From the NCBI RefSeq assembly GCF_001015195.1, contig NZ_LDES01000029.1, forward strand, positions 1 to 64,000: a stretch of DNA of 64,000 bases, read 5' to 3'. The translations under genes and the position numbers were made by a program. Below the pieces are notes generated by a model. That model had not been told where the DNA came from. It ran no database searches and saw only the letters and a list, made by a program, of their open reading frames with translations. This document shows positions 25,133 through 35,000 of this stretch, in pieces; position 1 is the stretch's first letter, and each line of letters starts with the position of its first letter. This DNA comes from Sphingomonas sp. Y57. GTDB lineage: Bacteria; Pseudomonadota; Alphaproteobacteria; Sphingomonadales; Sphingomonadaceae.

Positions 25133-26071
25133 CTATCCCGACCAATCCGAGCTTTTGGGAAGGGCGGCCACAGCCTTGAGATAGGCCGGATCGTTGCCAT
25201 AAATTTGCGCGTCGGAGCGCGCGAACATCCGGAAATTATAATGCTCGACCTGGAAGCGCGACGTCGGGCGTCCAGCGCCGGGGTAGCGCTCGGGTGTCGC
25301 GGTGTAGATCATGGCCAGCTTAGGCGAGAGTGGATAGTAGAAGTCCAGCTCTTCGGTCTCGATCCCGATGAGATTGATGATCGGCTGATCGCCCGTGATG
25401 AAGGGAATGTCGGTTTCGTTCGGGAGGAACAGCAGCCGATAGGATCGGCGCTGCCGATACAAGCTCGCGCCCACGTTGGTCGCGTAAATGAACGCCTCGA
25501 TCGGCCAGGTCCGAGCCATGTCGTGGGGCAGCGGGTTCGCAATGGCCAGCATGTCGTTCCTGAGCTTGGCGGTTCTGAAATATTGCAGGGTCAGAAACTG
25601 TATGAACGTGGCGCATTGTCCTTCGTCGTCATGGAAGGATGCATCTTGGCGCCTCAATGCGTCCAGCAACGGCACCGTCCGGCCTTCTATGCCCTGATGA
25701 TACGTCTCGCCTAGCATGCGCTCGATATTGCGCAGCTCTGTCTCCAGTTGCGCCTTGAGCGGCACAGCGATAGTGCGATCGGCAAGCGCGCGCCTGATGA
25801 CAAAAGTCCTCTGGAAGAATGTGACCCAGCCTCGGTTTGCTTCACGCAAGCCAGTGTCACCGCTTCGATCGATCAACTGCTCGATATAGGCCAAATCGAC
25901 AGGCAGCAGCTCCTGGAACTCGTAGAAATAGCGTTCGCTGGCGACGTTGCGCGGCGTGGTCGAAAACGGCTCGGGCTGATCGTGTCGCTTGCACCACAGC
26001 TTTTTCGGGGTCGCCCAGGCACGTAGATGATATTGCCAGACATAGTGCTGGTTGGCCGTGAGCTTGGACAC
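25133..26071 (-). CDS. DUF4238 family protein
   Basis: A 312-residue soluble protein. The opening KLTANQHYVWQYHLRAWA, the FYEFQEL and LDALRRQDASFHDDEGQCATFIQFLTLQYFRT segments, and LLFLPNETDIPFITGDQPIINLIG near the C-terminus fit the DUF4238 family, whose members begin with a conserved HxxPxxYLRxF-like block. The function is unknown; the family turns up in accessory and defence-rich regions. The GTG at 26071 is chosen because it lies four bases after the abiEii stop. It is the last gene of an abiEi-abiEii-DUF4238 unit. Confidence 0.7.
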   Translation of the reverse strand: MSKLTANQHYVWQYHLRAWATPKKLWCKRHDQPEPFSTTPRNVASERYFYEFQELLPVDLAYIEQLIDRSGDTGLREANRGWVTFFQRTFVIRRALADRTIAVPLKAQLETELRNIERMLGETYHQGIEGRTVPLLDALRRQDASFHDDEGQCATFIQFLTLQYFRTAKLRNDMLAIANPLPHDMARTWPIEAFIYATNVGASLYRQRRSYRLLFLPNETDIPFITGDQPIINLIGIETEELDFYYPLSPKLAMIYTATPERYPGAGRPTSRFQVEHYNFRMFARSDAQIYGNDPAYLKAVAALPKSSDWSG

Positions 26072-26075
26072 GTGC

Positions 26076-26942
26076 CTAGCCCAGCGCCGCCGCGCGCCGC
26101 GCATTTTCCATCAGGAAATCTCGGATATCTGCGATGACTTGCCCGAGATCCGCAGGCGCCGCGTCCAGCCCGCGTGCAAAGGCAGTCCACTGCGCAAGCT
26201 TGGCAGCATCGCCGGCAAAGCCGTCAGTCAGGGCATCGGGCAGTTCGAGCGGGATTGGGGTCCTGCGACGGCCGAATGTGGCGGCGATCGCCCGTGCGAC
26301 CCGGTCGGGATCGAAGGTGAACGATCGGCTCAAAAGCCAGATGTCGTAGAAATCTTTCATTCGCGAATTTGCACGGCCAAGCAGCACCATGGCCTGAAAC
26401 TTCTCCGCGATGACCGTCTCTTGAGCATAAGCCCGCAACTTCGGGACAGGGAAATCGAGCAGAACCGGGTAATCCAGTTCCTCGACGCCAGGTTCAAGCG
26501 CATCGCCAAAACCGATATCGACCGACGCGCGGACGCGCGCGCCGCCGACATGAGCATCGGCCTGGAGACGAACGCCGCCATATTCAAGCTGTTCTCTGAT
26601 GCGATCGATCCTGACCGAGGCGAGGTCGAATGTGATGCCATCGTCGACCTCGACCGACAGAATATCCCGGAAGGTCGCGAGTATCGCCTCGCTGTCCGCC
26701 TCGCCGAAACCGAGGAGATCGAGATCGCGCGTCGGACGGGTCGGATCATCGAACCAGATCGAGAGCAACATTGCGCCCTTGAGGATGAAGCGGTCGGCGT
26801 GCGCCGATTGGCTCAAGCGATACAGCAGCCGCTCTAGCGCAAATCGAATGAGAATGAGTTCGAAGCTCTGGTCGTGCGCGCGCGAATGATTGAGGAGGCG
26901 TGCCCGAACCGATGCACCCAGATTCTGGACCGGTTTAGCCAT
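26076..26942 (-). CDS. AbiEii-family nucleotidyltransferase toxin
   Basis: A 288-residue protein of the AbiEii/AbiGii family, nucleotidyltransferase toxins of type IV toxin-antitoxin and phage-abortive systems. The core motifs are FILKGAMLLSIWF (Lys55-Gly56) and TRDLDLLGFG with paired Asp residues near 73 and 75. Downstream VIAEKFQAMVLLG and SRMKDFYDIWLLS carry the conserved Lys and Asp. Its start overlaps the AbiEi gene by eight bases. All expected catalytic positions are present, so it is probably active. Confidence 0.9.
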   Translation of the reverse strand: MAKPVQNLGASVRARLLNHSRAHDQSFELILIRFALERLLYRLSQSAHADRFILKGAMLLSIWFDDPTRPTRDLDLLGFGEADSEAILATFRDILSVEVDDGITFDLASVRIDRIREQLEYGGVRLQADAHVGGARVRASVDIGFGDALEPGVEELDYPVLLDFPVPKLRAYAQETVIAEKFQAMVLLGRANSRMKDFYDIWLLSRSFTFDPDRVARAIAATFGRRRTPIPLELPDALTDGFAGDAAKLAQWTAFARGLDAAPADLGQVIADIRDFLMENARRAAALG

Positions 26943-27579
26943 CGATCGTCAGCGCTTCGAGATAGGGCCGTATCGCCGACCAGGTCCCGCTCTTCTGCGC
27001 GCGCGCTGCAATGTCTGAAGGTGTCACGCGCCGCAGCCGCAGCGCTTCGCGAAGAGCCTCGATCGCGACCGAGAGACCGACTCGCTTCTGAAAGCGGAAA
27101 CAGTCGACGAGGGTTCGTGGCACATTGAAGATGCGCACCTCGACATTTTCGATGGTGTGCAGTTCGATATCGACGTCGCGTTGTGCCGAGCCGATCCGGA
27201 CCAGTTGCAGTTTCGGGCCGTGATCTCCTGGCGCCCAGTCGCGTGCTCCGATGGCCATCCAAACGCGGTGCGGTATCTGATCGGTGAGCCCATGAAATGC
27301 GAGGGCGGACACCAGGCAGATGACGCCCTTGGGTACGCGCTTGGCTGCCTCGGCAAGATCATGATGTGTGTCGAACTCGGCGTCGGCCAGTTGGTAGAGG
27401 CCGCGAGAGAGACGAAGGATTTCTCCGTCGCGCTCCATTCTCGCGAGCGTCGTAGCGGCGACGCCCTCGGTTACAAATTCCCGCGTGCGCATCATGCCCT
27501 TCCGGCCAAGCAGGCGTAAGACATGCGCCCTTTGCCCGTCGCCGGCTTTGTTATGTTTCCTTGTAATCTGTTCACTCAT
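26935..27579 (-). CDS. AbiEi-family antitoxin/regulator
   Basis: A 214-residue protein with an N-terminal winged helix (HVLRLLGRKGMMRTREFVTEGVAATTLARMERDGEILRLSRGLYQL) and a C-terminal AbiEi domain (RVPKGVICLVSALAFHGLTDQIPHRVWMAIG, IFNVPRTLVDCFRFQKRVGLSVAIEALREAL). AbiEi represses its operon and neutralises AbiEii. I chose the ATG at 27579. A TTGATC -35 and TATAAA -10 pair with a 16-base spacer lies just upstream on the minus strand. It diverges from the large STAND gene, so the two promoters share about 100 bases. Confidence 0.88.
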   Translation of the reverse strand: MSEQITRKHNKAGDGQRAHVLRLLGRKGMMRTREFVTEGVAATTLARMERDGEILRLSRGLYQLADAEFDTHHDLAEAAKRVPKGVICLVSALAFHGLTDQIPHRVWMAIGARDWAPGDHGPKLQLVRIGSAQRDVDIELHTIENVEVRIFNVPRTLVDCFRFQKRVGLSVAIEALREALRLRRVTPSDIAARAQKSGTWSAIRPYLEALTIDG

Positions 27580-27641
27580 GTCCGAGGTTTTATAACTATT
27601 CCGAGCCGGGATCAACGCGCCGCTTCACACACATCAAATGT

Positions 27642-27668
27642 TTGCGGAATTTACCGCACTCCTCTAAT
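27642..27668 (+). promoter_or_regulatory. Promoter and palindromic operator of the HTH-Mrr-STAND gene
   Basis: TGCGG-AATTTA-CCGCA at 27643-27658 is a dyad with 5-bp arms overlapping a TTGCGG -35-like element (27642-27647). TCTAAT at 27663-27668 is a good -10 match 15 bases later. Because the gene carries its own XRE domain, the dyad is a natural autorepression site. The -10 lies only eight bases before the ATG at 27677, so the transcript may be leaderless, which would explain the missing ribosome-binding site. Confidence 0.45.
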
Positions 27669-27676
27669 GTGTGCGA

Positions 27677-30600
27677 ATGACTCGCCCCAAGCCTTATGCC
27701 GATCTCGCTCTTCGCATCGTCGCGGGACGGAATGACGCAAATCTCAAACAGGCCGATCTCGCCGACCAACTGGGCGTCAAGCAGCAGAGCGTAAGCCGTT
27801 GGGAAGCTGGCACCCATCGGCCATCCGTCGAGCAGATACCCGCATTGGCCCGAGCGATCGACGCCAATCCGACCGAGTTGATGCTCCTTGCCGGATACGG
27901 CCAACCGACGATTGCCACGGTGCCGCCGCCATTTCCGCTCGAAGCATTATCGCCCGCAGCCCTCGAACAGTTCGTCGCCGATCTTCTAGAGGCAAAGCAC
28001 CCCGAAGCGAGAGTGTCCGTCCAGGGGGGAAGCGGACATACCCAGGACGGAACCGACGTCGTTGCCACCTTCCCTGATGGCACGACATGGAGCGTCCAGT
28101 GCAAACGTGTCGAACGGTTCGGACCGGCCGACGTCGACAAGGTCGTCCGACATCACAGCTTCAAGGCCGATCGACGGTTCCTTGTCCTCAGCCGGGTTGC
28201 GAGCCCGCAAGCTGCACAGGCAGTAGCCGCCCACGACGGCTGGACCCTTTGGGACAAGCACGACATCAACCGTCTCGTCCGAACTCTCCCTGCGGAAACG
28301 CAGGACCGTCTGGTCGACATATATTTCAGCGGTCAGCGCCTTGCTCTCCTCGGCCGCAGCGAGCCGGGGCCGTGGATCACGGCCGATCAATATTTTGCTC
28401 CCTTCCGCGGACGAGACGCGGTGTTCAGCCACGACTGGGCAATGGTCGGGCGTGAAGCGGAAATTGCCAGGCTTGCCGAAGGCCTTGCCGACAAGGACGA
28501 GACTCCGGTCGTTCTGCTGACCGGGCCTGGCGGCATGGGCAAGACGCGCATCATCAAAGAAGGTGTCGCCGCCTTCCAGGCTAAGAAGAAGACCACGCTG
28601 GTTCGCTTCCTGTCCGCAGCCCGCGACGTCAGCCGGGCCAGCCTCGAAACCCTTGGCCACGGCCGCAAAGTTCTAGTTATCGATGACGCGCATGACCGTG
28701 AGGGGCTGGGCGTGCTCATTGAATATGCCGCTGACCCCGCAAACAAGACCCGGCTACTGATTGCGACCCGACCATATGCGGAGCAGCGCATTCGCAACGA
28801 ACTTGCCATTTTTAACATCGTCGATCCCCTGACGATCACGCTCCAGCGCCAGAGCAGGGCCGAACTCAAACAGCTGATCGCGCAGGTGCTCGACACTTTC
28901 GGCGGCGATGATCACCTTGCTAACGCGATTTCTGAGATCGCGCAGGACAGCCCGCTGATTGCAGCCATGGCTGCCCGCGTCGTCGCTCGCGACGGCATTC
29001 CGCCAGAACTTGCGCGGCAGGAGAAGAGTCTACGTCAGATCATGCTGTCGCGTTTCACCAAAGTGATAACGGGCAACCTCGGCGCAGCAAATGACGCACC
29101 GATGTTGCATGCGGTGATGGAAGTGCTGGCTGTCATTCAGCCCTTCCATGTCGATGACCGCAGCGTCGCCGACCTTATCTCGAAGACCCGGCCAACCGTC
29201 ACAATGAACGACGTGACGCGGGCGCTGAAAATCCTGATTGATGGTGGCGTCATCTTCAAGCGCGGTCACCTATACCGGCTGATGCCTGACCTACTTGGCG
29301 ACTTCCTAATCGAAGAGAGCTGCGTCGGTGCCGACGGCGCGCTCACCCCCTTCGCACTACAGATTGCGGAAGAAGTCGGCCACCAGAAGCTTGAACAGGT
29401 GCTAGTCAATCTCGGCCGGATGGACTGGCGTCTGTCCGAAGGCGACCCCTCGGCGAGCAAGCTCCTCGACCCGATTTGGACGGCGTTGCGCGGCATAGAC
29501 ACCGAATATGATGGGCGCCTCCAGGCCATTGAAGCGGTGGCCTATTATCAGCCCGGCCAAGCGCTCGACTTTGTCGAGGCCATGATCGCAAGAAATCAAA
29601 TCTACTCGCAGTTTGGGACGATCTTGCGGCGTATCGCGCTCAGCGCTGAACATCGCACTGCCGCGCTCCGACTGCTATGGGATCTGGGCCGCGATAACCC
29701 ACGCGACCTTGGTCCCAATCCGGATCATCCCATCCGCATTCTCGCCGATCTGATTGGCTATGAGGAGCATAAGTCATTCGCGTTTAACGAGGATCTCTCG
29801 CGCTTTGCGTTCGGTCTGCTTGAGGAACCGGATGCCTGGAACAGCATCTATTCGCCGCTCGACCTCCTCGAACCGCTCCTGAGCGGACAGGGGATGACCA
29901 CCCATTCGACCGGCCGCGAATTCTCGCTCAAACCTTTCTTCGTCAATCAATCCGTCGTCGCTTCGCTGCGCGAGCGTGTGATCGACAGCGCGATCGCCCT
30001 CCTGACCAACGACCACCCGCGCACGGCCCGCAGGGCAGCGCTTTTCCTCAACAACGCGGTCCGTGCACCTTATGGCATGTTGAACACGGTTGCGCCGGAC
30101 GAGCTCGATCAAGCCTATCAGCGTGAATTTGCCGGTACGATCGCGAAGATCGGCCAATTGGTCGAGCAGGGTGAACTTGAACCCTGGACCCTAATTGGCC
30201 TGGTCCGCTCCCTCTCCTGGCACGCGCAGTTTGACGAAGGTGCGCTCGGCGATGCTGTGCGGGACATCTTCGCCGCTCTGCCGGGAAGCATAGATTTCCG
30301 GCTCTACGGCGCGCTGTCTGACGGTGCCGAATGGAACTTCACCGGTCAGATCGCCTATGTGGATTGGGAAGAAGACAAGAACTGGCAGGAGGCCTTCGCC
30401 GAAGAGCTGGTCCGCCAATTCGAGCCAGCCTCGTTGCTTGAAGCGATTTCGGATCGGCTGCAAAAGCTCGACGCGGCGGGCGAGGCAACCGGCCAGTCTG
30501 GTCAGCTCATCGATAAGTTGATCACCGCCGATCCGCGGGTCGGCGACGCACTGATCGACATTGTCCGATCCAGCCCATCGCACCGACTGCGCTTCTTCAT

Positions 30601-31699
30601 CGGCATCGCAGTCGGCGCCAAGTTCGAAAACGAGCCGGAGGAAGGTCGTCGTCTTGTCGCTTTGCTGCTCGACGATCCGGACGACAATCTGCGGCAAGGA
30701 GCTGCACGCGCGCTGATTGGTCTGAAGCGTCCTTATGGCGACGCCGATCACGAACTGCTAGAACGCGCCTTGCGATCGGAAGACGCACACGTCGCGTCGA
30801 TCGCAATCACGGCAGTACGGACATGGCGCAATCTGCAGCCTCGCGCGATTATCGACTTCGCGCTGATGGTCCGGTTCGATCAAGAGCCCCTTCTGCTCGA
30901 TCATGTCGCCGGCCTGCTCTGCAGCCAACGCAAGACCTTGCTGATGCGCCTGCAAGATAATGACGTGACGCTCCTGCTTTCGCGCATGCAGCGGTTGCCG
31001 CGGATCGACGGCCATTTTGTCGAGGAAATTCTGCAGCACCTTGCGGAGCATCACGCGGCCGCACTCGCCGAATTCCTCTTCGCACGCGCCGACTGGTCAC
31101 TCACCCGCGAAGAGCGCGATGATGATTTTTCCGTCCTCGGCTTTGCCGCGCGTCGGGATCACCTCGGCTTCGAAAAGTCACCGGCGCTGGCGACGATCCT
31201 GGCAGCAGCCTGGTCCTGGCTGCGCGCTCATGATGATGACAGCGGCTGGGCGCACTACCGCCGGGCCAGCCTCATCGCGAAGATGTTTCGGCCAGATGAC
31301 GATCGCATCGTCGCATTCTTCGGCGCCGTGCTTGCGAGGGCCGATGCTGCCGATCTTCGCTGGATCGCCAGGATTGTGCGTCACGGCCATCACCGTTTCC
31401 CGTTCAAGCACCAGGCTTTCGTGCTGCGCTATTTCGACCGCTGCAAACAGATCGATCAGGAAGCGGTCGCGTTTGGGCTTGATCAATTTTCTGCCGGTGC
31501 GCTCAGCGGCGGCTGGTCGGGGTCGGTTGGCGAGCCCATGCCCCGCGATCTGTCCGCGCGGGACAATGCGAACACTATTCTGGCAAAGATGTCGCGACTG
31601 TCGCCAGCGTTTCCGCTGTACAAAGAGATTCTCGCGCATGCCGAGCGCAATATCCAACGCTCGATTCAAGAGGGCGAAGCGCTGGACGCCGAGCAGTGA
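27677..31699 (+). CDS. HTH-Mrr nuclease-STAND NTPase-repeat fusion protein (candidate Avs-like defence protein)
   Basis: A 1340-residue multidomain protein. An XRE helix-turn-helix occupies about residues 10-75 (LKQADLADQLGVKQQSVSRWEAGTHRPS). An Mrr-like nuclease motif follows: GGSGHTQDGTDVVATF (Asp near 127) and WSVQCKR (Gln-x-Lys near 141-143). The P-loop GPGGMGKTRI (about 283-292) and Walker B KVLVIDDAHD (about 331-340) mark a STAND-type NTPase. About 900 residues of helical repeats follow, with HEAT-like stretches such as LVALLLDDPDDNLRQGAARALIGL. This effector-NTPase-sensor order resembles Avs antiviral ATPases; the N-terminal HTH is unusual. The GTG at 27671 is an alternative start. The stop overlaps the next gene. 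Confidence 0.82.
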   Translation: MTRPKPYADLALRIVAGRNDANLKQADLADQLGVKQQSVSRWEAGTHRPSVEQIPALARAIDANPTELMLLAGYGQPTIATVPPPFPLEALSPAALEQFVADLLEAKHPEARVSVQGGSGHTQDGTDVVATFPDGTTWSVQCKRVERFGPADVDKVVRHHSFKADRRFLVLSRVASPQAAQAVAAHDGWTLWDKHDINRLVRTLPAETQDRLVDIYFSGQRLALLGRSEPGPWITADQYFAPFRGRDAVFSHDWAMVGREAEIARLAEGLADKDETPVVLLTGPGGMGKTRIIKEGVAAFQAKKKTTLVRFLSAARDVSRASLETLGHGRKVLVIDDAHDREGLGVLIEYAADPANKTRLLIATRPYAEQRIRNELAIFNIVDPLTITLQRQSRAELKQLIAQVLDTFGGDDHLANAISEIAQDSPLIAAMAARVVARDGIPPELARQEKSLRQIMLSRFTKVITGNLGAANDAPMLHAVMEVLAVIQPFHVDDRSVADLISKTRPTVTMNDVTRALKILIDGGVIFKRGHLYRLMPDLLGDFLIEESCVGADGALTPFALQIAEEVGHQKLEQVLVNLGRMDWRLSEGDPSASKLLDPIWTALRGIDTEYDGRLQAIEAVAYYQPGQALDFVEAMIARNQIYSQFGTILRRIALSAEHRTAALRLLWDLGRDNPRDLGPNPDHPIRILADLIGYEEHKSFAFNEDLSRFAFGLLEEPDAWNSIYSPLDLLEPLLSGQGMTTHSTGREFSLKPFFVNQSVVASLRERVIDSAIALLTNDHPRTARRAALFLNNAVRAPYGMLNTVAPDELDQAYQREFAGTIAKIGQLVEQGELEPWTLIGLVRSLSWHAQFDEGALGDAVRDIFAALPGSIDFRLYGALSDGAEWNFTGQIAYVDWEEDKNWQEAFAEELVRQFEPASLLEAISDRLQKLDAAGEATGQSGQLIDKLITADPRVGDALIDIVRSSPSHRLRFFIGIAVGAKFENEPEEGRRLVALLLDDPDDNLRQGAARALIGLKRPYGDADHELLERALRSEDAHVASIAITAVRTWRNLQPRAIIDFALMVRFDQEPLLLDHVAGLLCSQRKTLLMRLQDNDVTLLLSRMQRLPRIDGHFVEEILQHLAEHHAAALAEFLFARADWSLTREERDDDFSVLGFAARRDHLGFEKSPALATILAAAWSWLRAHDDDSGWAHYRRASLIAKMFRPDDDRIVAFFGAVLARADAADLRWIARIVRHGHHRFPFKHQAFVLRYFDRCKQIDQEAVAFGLDQFSAGALSGGWSGSVGEPMPRDLSARDNANTILAKMSRLSPAFPLYKEILAHAERNIQRSIQEGEALDAEQ

Positions 31700-32010
31700 A
31701 GGATGCTCGCGCCTTGGAGCAACTGCGCCAGGAGCGCGAATCCTTCGATCAGGCCAAAAGCCAAGGTGCCCAGTGGTTCAGCTACAAGCTGAGGATGGGC
31801 TATGGCATCAACCTGCTGCTGCTCGGCGTCGCGGCTGCCTGCACCTACATCCTGCTGCGCCATGACGATTATCCGGCGCATGTCGTCACGATCGTGGCCG
31901 CGACGCTGTTAGGCGACATGATCACCCTCGCGATCGCGGTCTTCAAGCTCGTGTTGCAGAACAACCAGCTGCCGGCCGTTCAACCGACTACCAGAATCAA
32001 GGACGGATAG
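31696..32010 (+). CDS. Small two-helix membrane protein coupled to the STAND gene
   Basis: A 104-residue protein starting at GTG 31696, inside the GTGA junction with the STAND gene stop, so its translation should depend on that gene. Residues 1-30 form a charged, probably coiled segment (LEQLRQERESFDQAK). Two strongly hydrophobic helices follow (GINLLLLGVAAACTYILL and VVTIVAATLLGDMITLAIAVFKLVL) with a short polar link, then a 15-residue tail. I do not recognise a family. Tight linkage suggests a membrane effector, anchor or regulator for the large protein. Confidence 0.75.
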   Translation: MKDARALEQLRQERESFDQAKSQGAQWFSYKLRMGYGINLLLLGVAAACTYILLRHDDYPAHVVTIVAATLLGDMITLAIAVFKLVLQNNQLPAVQPTTRIKDG

Positions 32011-32033
32011 CCGGCGCATCGGCTCCGCAATGT

Positions 32034-35000
32034 CTACTCGAAGCGACTGTCGGATTCCCGGTCGCGCTCGTCCCAGCGCCTGATACTCTCCTCGAGGTTC
32101 TCGCTGGCACGCCGTGCCCATTGCTGCACGCGCTGGTCGTCGTGACGCATCATCGCCTCGACCAGCGGTCGGCGACGAACGAAACGAAGCGAGATGGGTC
32201 CCCAACCGGCTCCCGTGAAGAATCGGTTCTCGAACGCGCGAAGGACCGCTGCGGGGTCGGGTGCGAGGGCGATGATGGCCAAAGCGATCGGCGACCAAGC
32301 CTTCATATTGGTTTGACCGTCGTTCACGGCATAACGGACGACATGTGCGACTTTGACCGCGCGTATTTCCGGATCTTCTGCGACCCACGCCAATACCGCT
32401 TCCTGCGCGATCTCCGCTTCTGTCTGGCCAGTATCGTCGTCATCGGAACGATCGCCGAAGAAACGCTCAATGAGATACTCATTGTTGCTGCTGCCCACGA
32501 TCTCCTCAAGCACGACGCGAGGAAAGCGGCGCATCACCAACCGAGCCAATTCGCCGAATTCATGGTCGCTGACATAGTCGTTGCCAGCGCGCTCGCGCAT
32601 AGCGACACAAATAGCCCGTGCGACAGGCTCGGCATCACTCTCTGCGAAAACGGCCTCCGCGATTTCAACCAACCCGTGGTCACTATGGCGGTCGTCGAGC
32701 CCATATACGCGACTGTCTGCCAGCACTTCGCGCCCCAGTTCCACGAACGCAGGGTCGATCGCCACGCTGTCCGTGCGGTCACCGAATATGCGCATATGGA
32801 GGATCTGCACGCCCGGGCTGACACCTTCGTCGAGCTTCATCAACTCACGGAGGAACGCCGCAAGGGAGGCAGGCGGGAGCGGCTTGGTGACGCTGCCCAT
32901 CATCAGCTGCGCGAAGCGGTCGACCGAGATCGTTCGTTCCTTGAGGACCTGGCTGAAGCGACCAATGGCGTCAGCATCGAGCGGGACAGCGTTCTGTAAT
33001 GTCACCAACTGTTCGGTCAGCAGAGGATCCTTGACCACCAGATCGAGCTTGGAATCGACGAACGCCCGGTCCTTGCGCCGGGCACCCTCCAATATACCGC
33101 CCAGCATCCCCGGCACGGCGCGCTTTGGATCGGCCGCGAACCGTGCATACGCAGCGTCCCACAGTCCTTCCAGATCGGCAGTCGCACCCGCCAACCCGGA
33201 CATGAACGCCCAGACTGAGTTCGTCCCTTCGGCATAGGCGGCACGATCCAAATACGGCGCGGGGTCCAAGCCCTGCCGAACGATTGCGCGCCCGACGGCC
33301 TGGGCGAGACGTCGGACATTGCGAACCGAGGACTTCTGCCGACCACTGGGATGCCAGTGCCGCCACGGTTCACCGAGAACGAAGGTGTCGAAATGGTCGT
33401 CGACCGACTTCGGCCGGAACTCCTGCTCAAGCGCCACGAGCGTCTTGAGTGCTTCGGCCTCCTCCGGTTTCTCCGATGCTGGGCGGCGCTGGAAGAAGTG
33501 AAGCGCGTCGCTTATCGCCCGCCACCCTTTCTCCCAATAGCCGGTTCCCTTGACCGCTTGCAGTGCGAGGACGTTCTTGTCGGGAATGTTCGCGTTGAGA
33601 TGCTCGCGGAAATGATCGGCAACGATCTCGCGCGCCCTTTCCGAACCCTCGCCTCCAGCAGCAGAAATAGCGATGAGCCGGTCATAAGCGGCATTGAACC
33701 ACGCGGGATAGCCCGCGCCATTGTAGGGGCGCCATTCCGTCCAGCGTGCCCGGGCGCCAAATTCAAGATTGAGAGACGAGCTGAAATGTCCCGAGTCCAG
33801 AACGTGATCGAGGGCCTCAATTCCGAGCGCCCGCACTCGCGCGTCCCGGTCTTCGAGCATGCGGTCGATAACTGCCAGTCGCTGTTCCTGGTTCGCCAAT
33901 GTGAAAGATAGGATCGGCCAGAAGCGCTCGAGCAAATGGGAGCGTGCCCGCAGCTCGTCCCGCACATCGCCATCCTCAAGGGTGAACGCGATCAGGACGT
34001 CTGCCGCCCGGGCGAAAAGCGACGCGTCATGAGCGAGGTGGACGAGGAGCTGGGTCAACTCCTTACGCTCCTCATTCGCGACCAGCAGCGCAGCGCGATC
34101 AGGACCGGCCAGCGAGCGCTCCAGCGCAGACAAGGCGGCCTCAGGTGCAGCCGGTGTCGCCTTGATGAAACCGTGACGGAGCGGGCCGTGAAGTCGTGCC
34201 GGTGCGCCCAGAGCGCCGCCATCGCCGAACAGAATTTTCGCGATCTCAACCGCCACCGGCTCATCATGCAATTGTCCGATCCGGCGCGCGAATGATGCAA
34301 GCAGCCGTTCAGGGCCAGCCACGAACTTCCCGACCAAACCCTCGGGATCGCTGCGACGGATGTGCGGAGCGGCGAGCATGTTGGCGAGCGGCTGGGGCAT
34401 GACCGCCCGTTGCGGGCCTCGTTGCTGGACCACCCCCCATTCGAGAAATGTCGCGATCAAACGATAGAAGGCGTCGGCACTGACCTCTGCGATATCGGCC
34501 AAGACCGCATGTTCGGCATCGTGGCCATCGCCCTTTCTCACGTAGAAGGCGTGCACTAGCGACGCCGCTTCAGCGCAAGCCCGCGCTGCGGGGTCCAAGG
34601 CTTGCCGTCCGCCCTGAAACAGCCGGTCGAGAAGCTCATTGTCGTTTAGCTTGGACAGGTCGATACCGGCGGCACCGGCTTCCGCGACCTTCAATGCGAT
34701 ACGTGCGTTACCTCCGGAAAATTGCGCAAGATGGCGCCGCTCGGCGTCGCTTAGCTTTGGGAAGCGCTGCCATAACAGCCCCGCCAGTATGTCCTCGCTA
34801 TTGCCGAGAAGTCGGACCAATGTCCCCGCGGGTTTTTCGCCCAGCAAGTCATGATCGATGGTGATCAGGCTCGCCCGACTGGCGTTTTGAGCGACAATCT
34901 GCGCCAGCTGCCCATGCGTCCGATTGAGACAGTTATCGACGACGATGATGGCCGGAATGCTCGAAGCCGCCAATTGCTCGGCCACGAGGGCCGGACCGAC

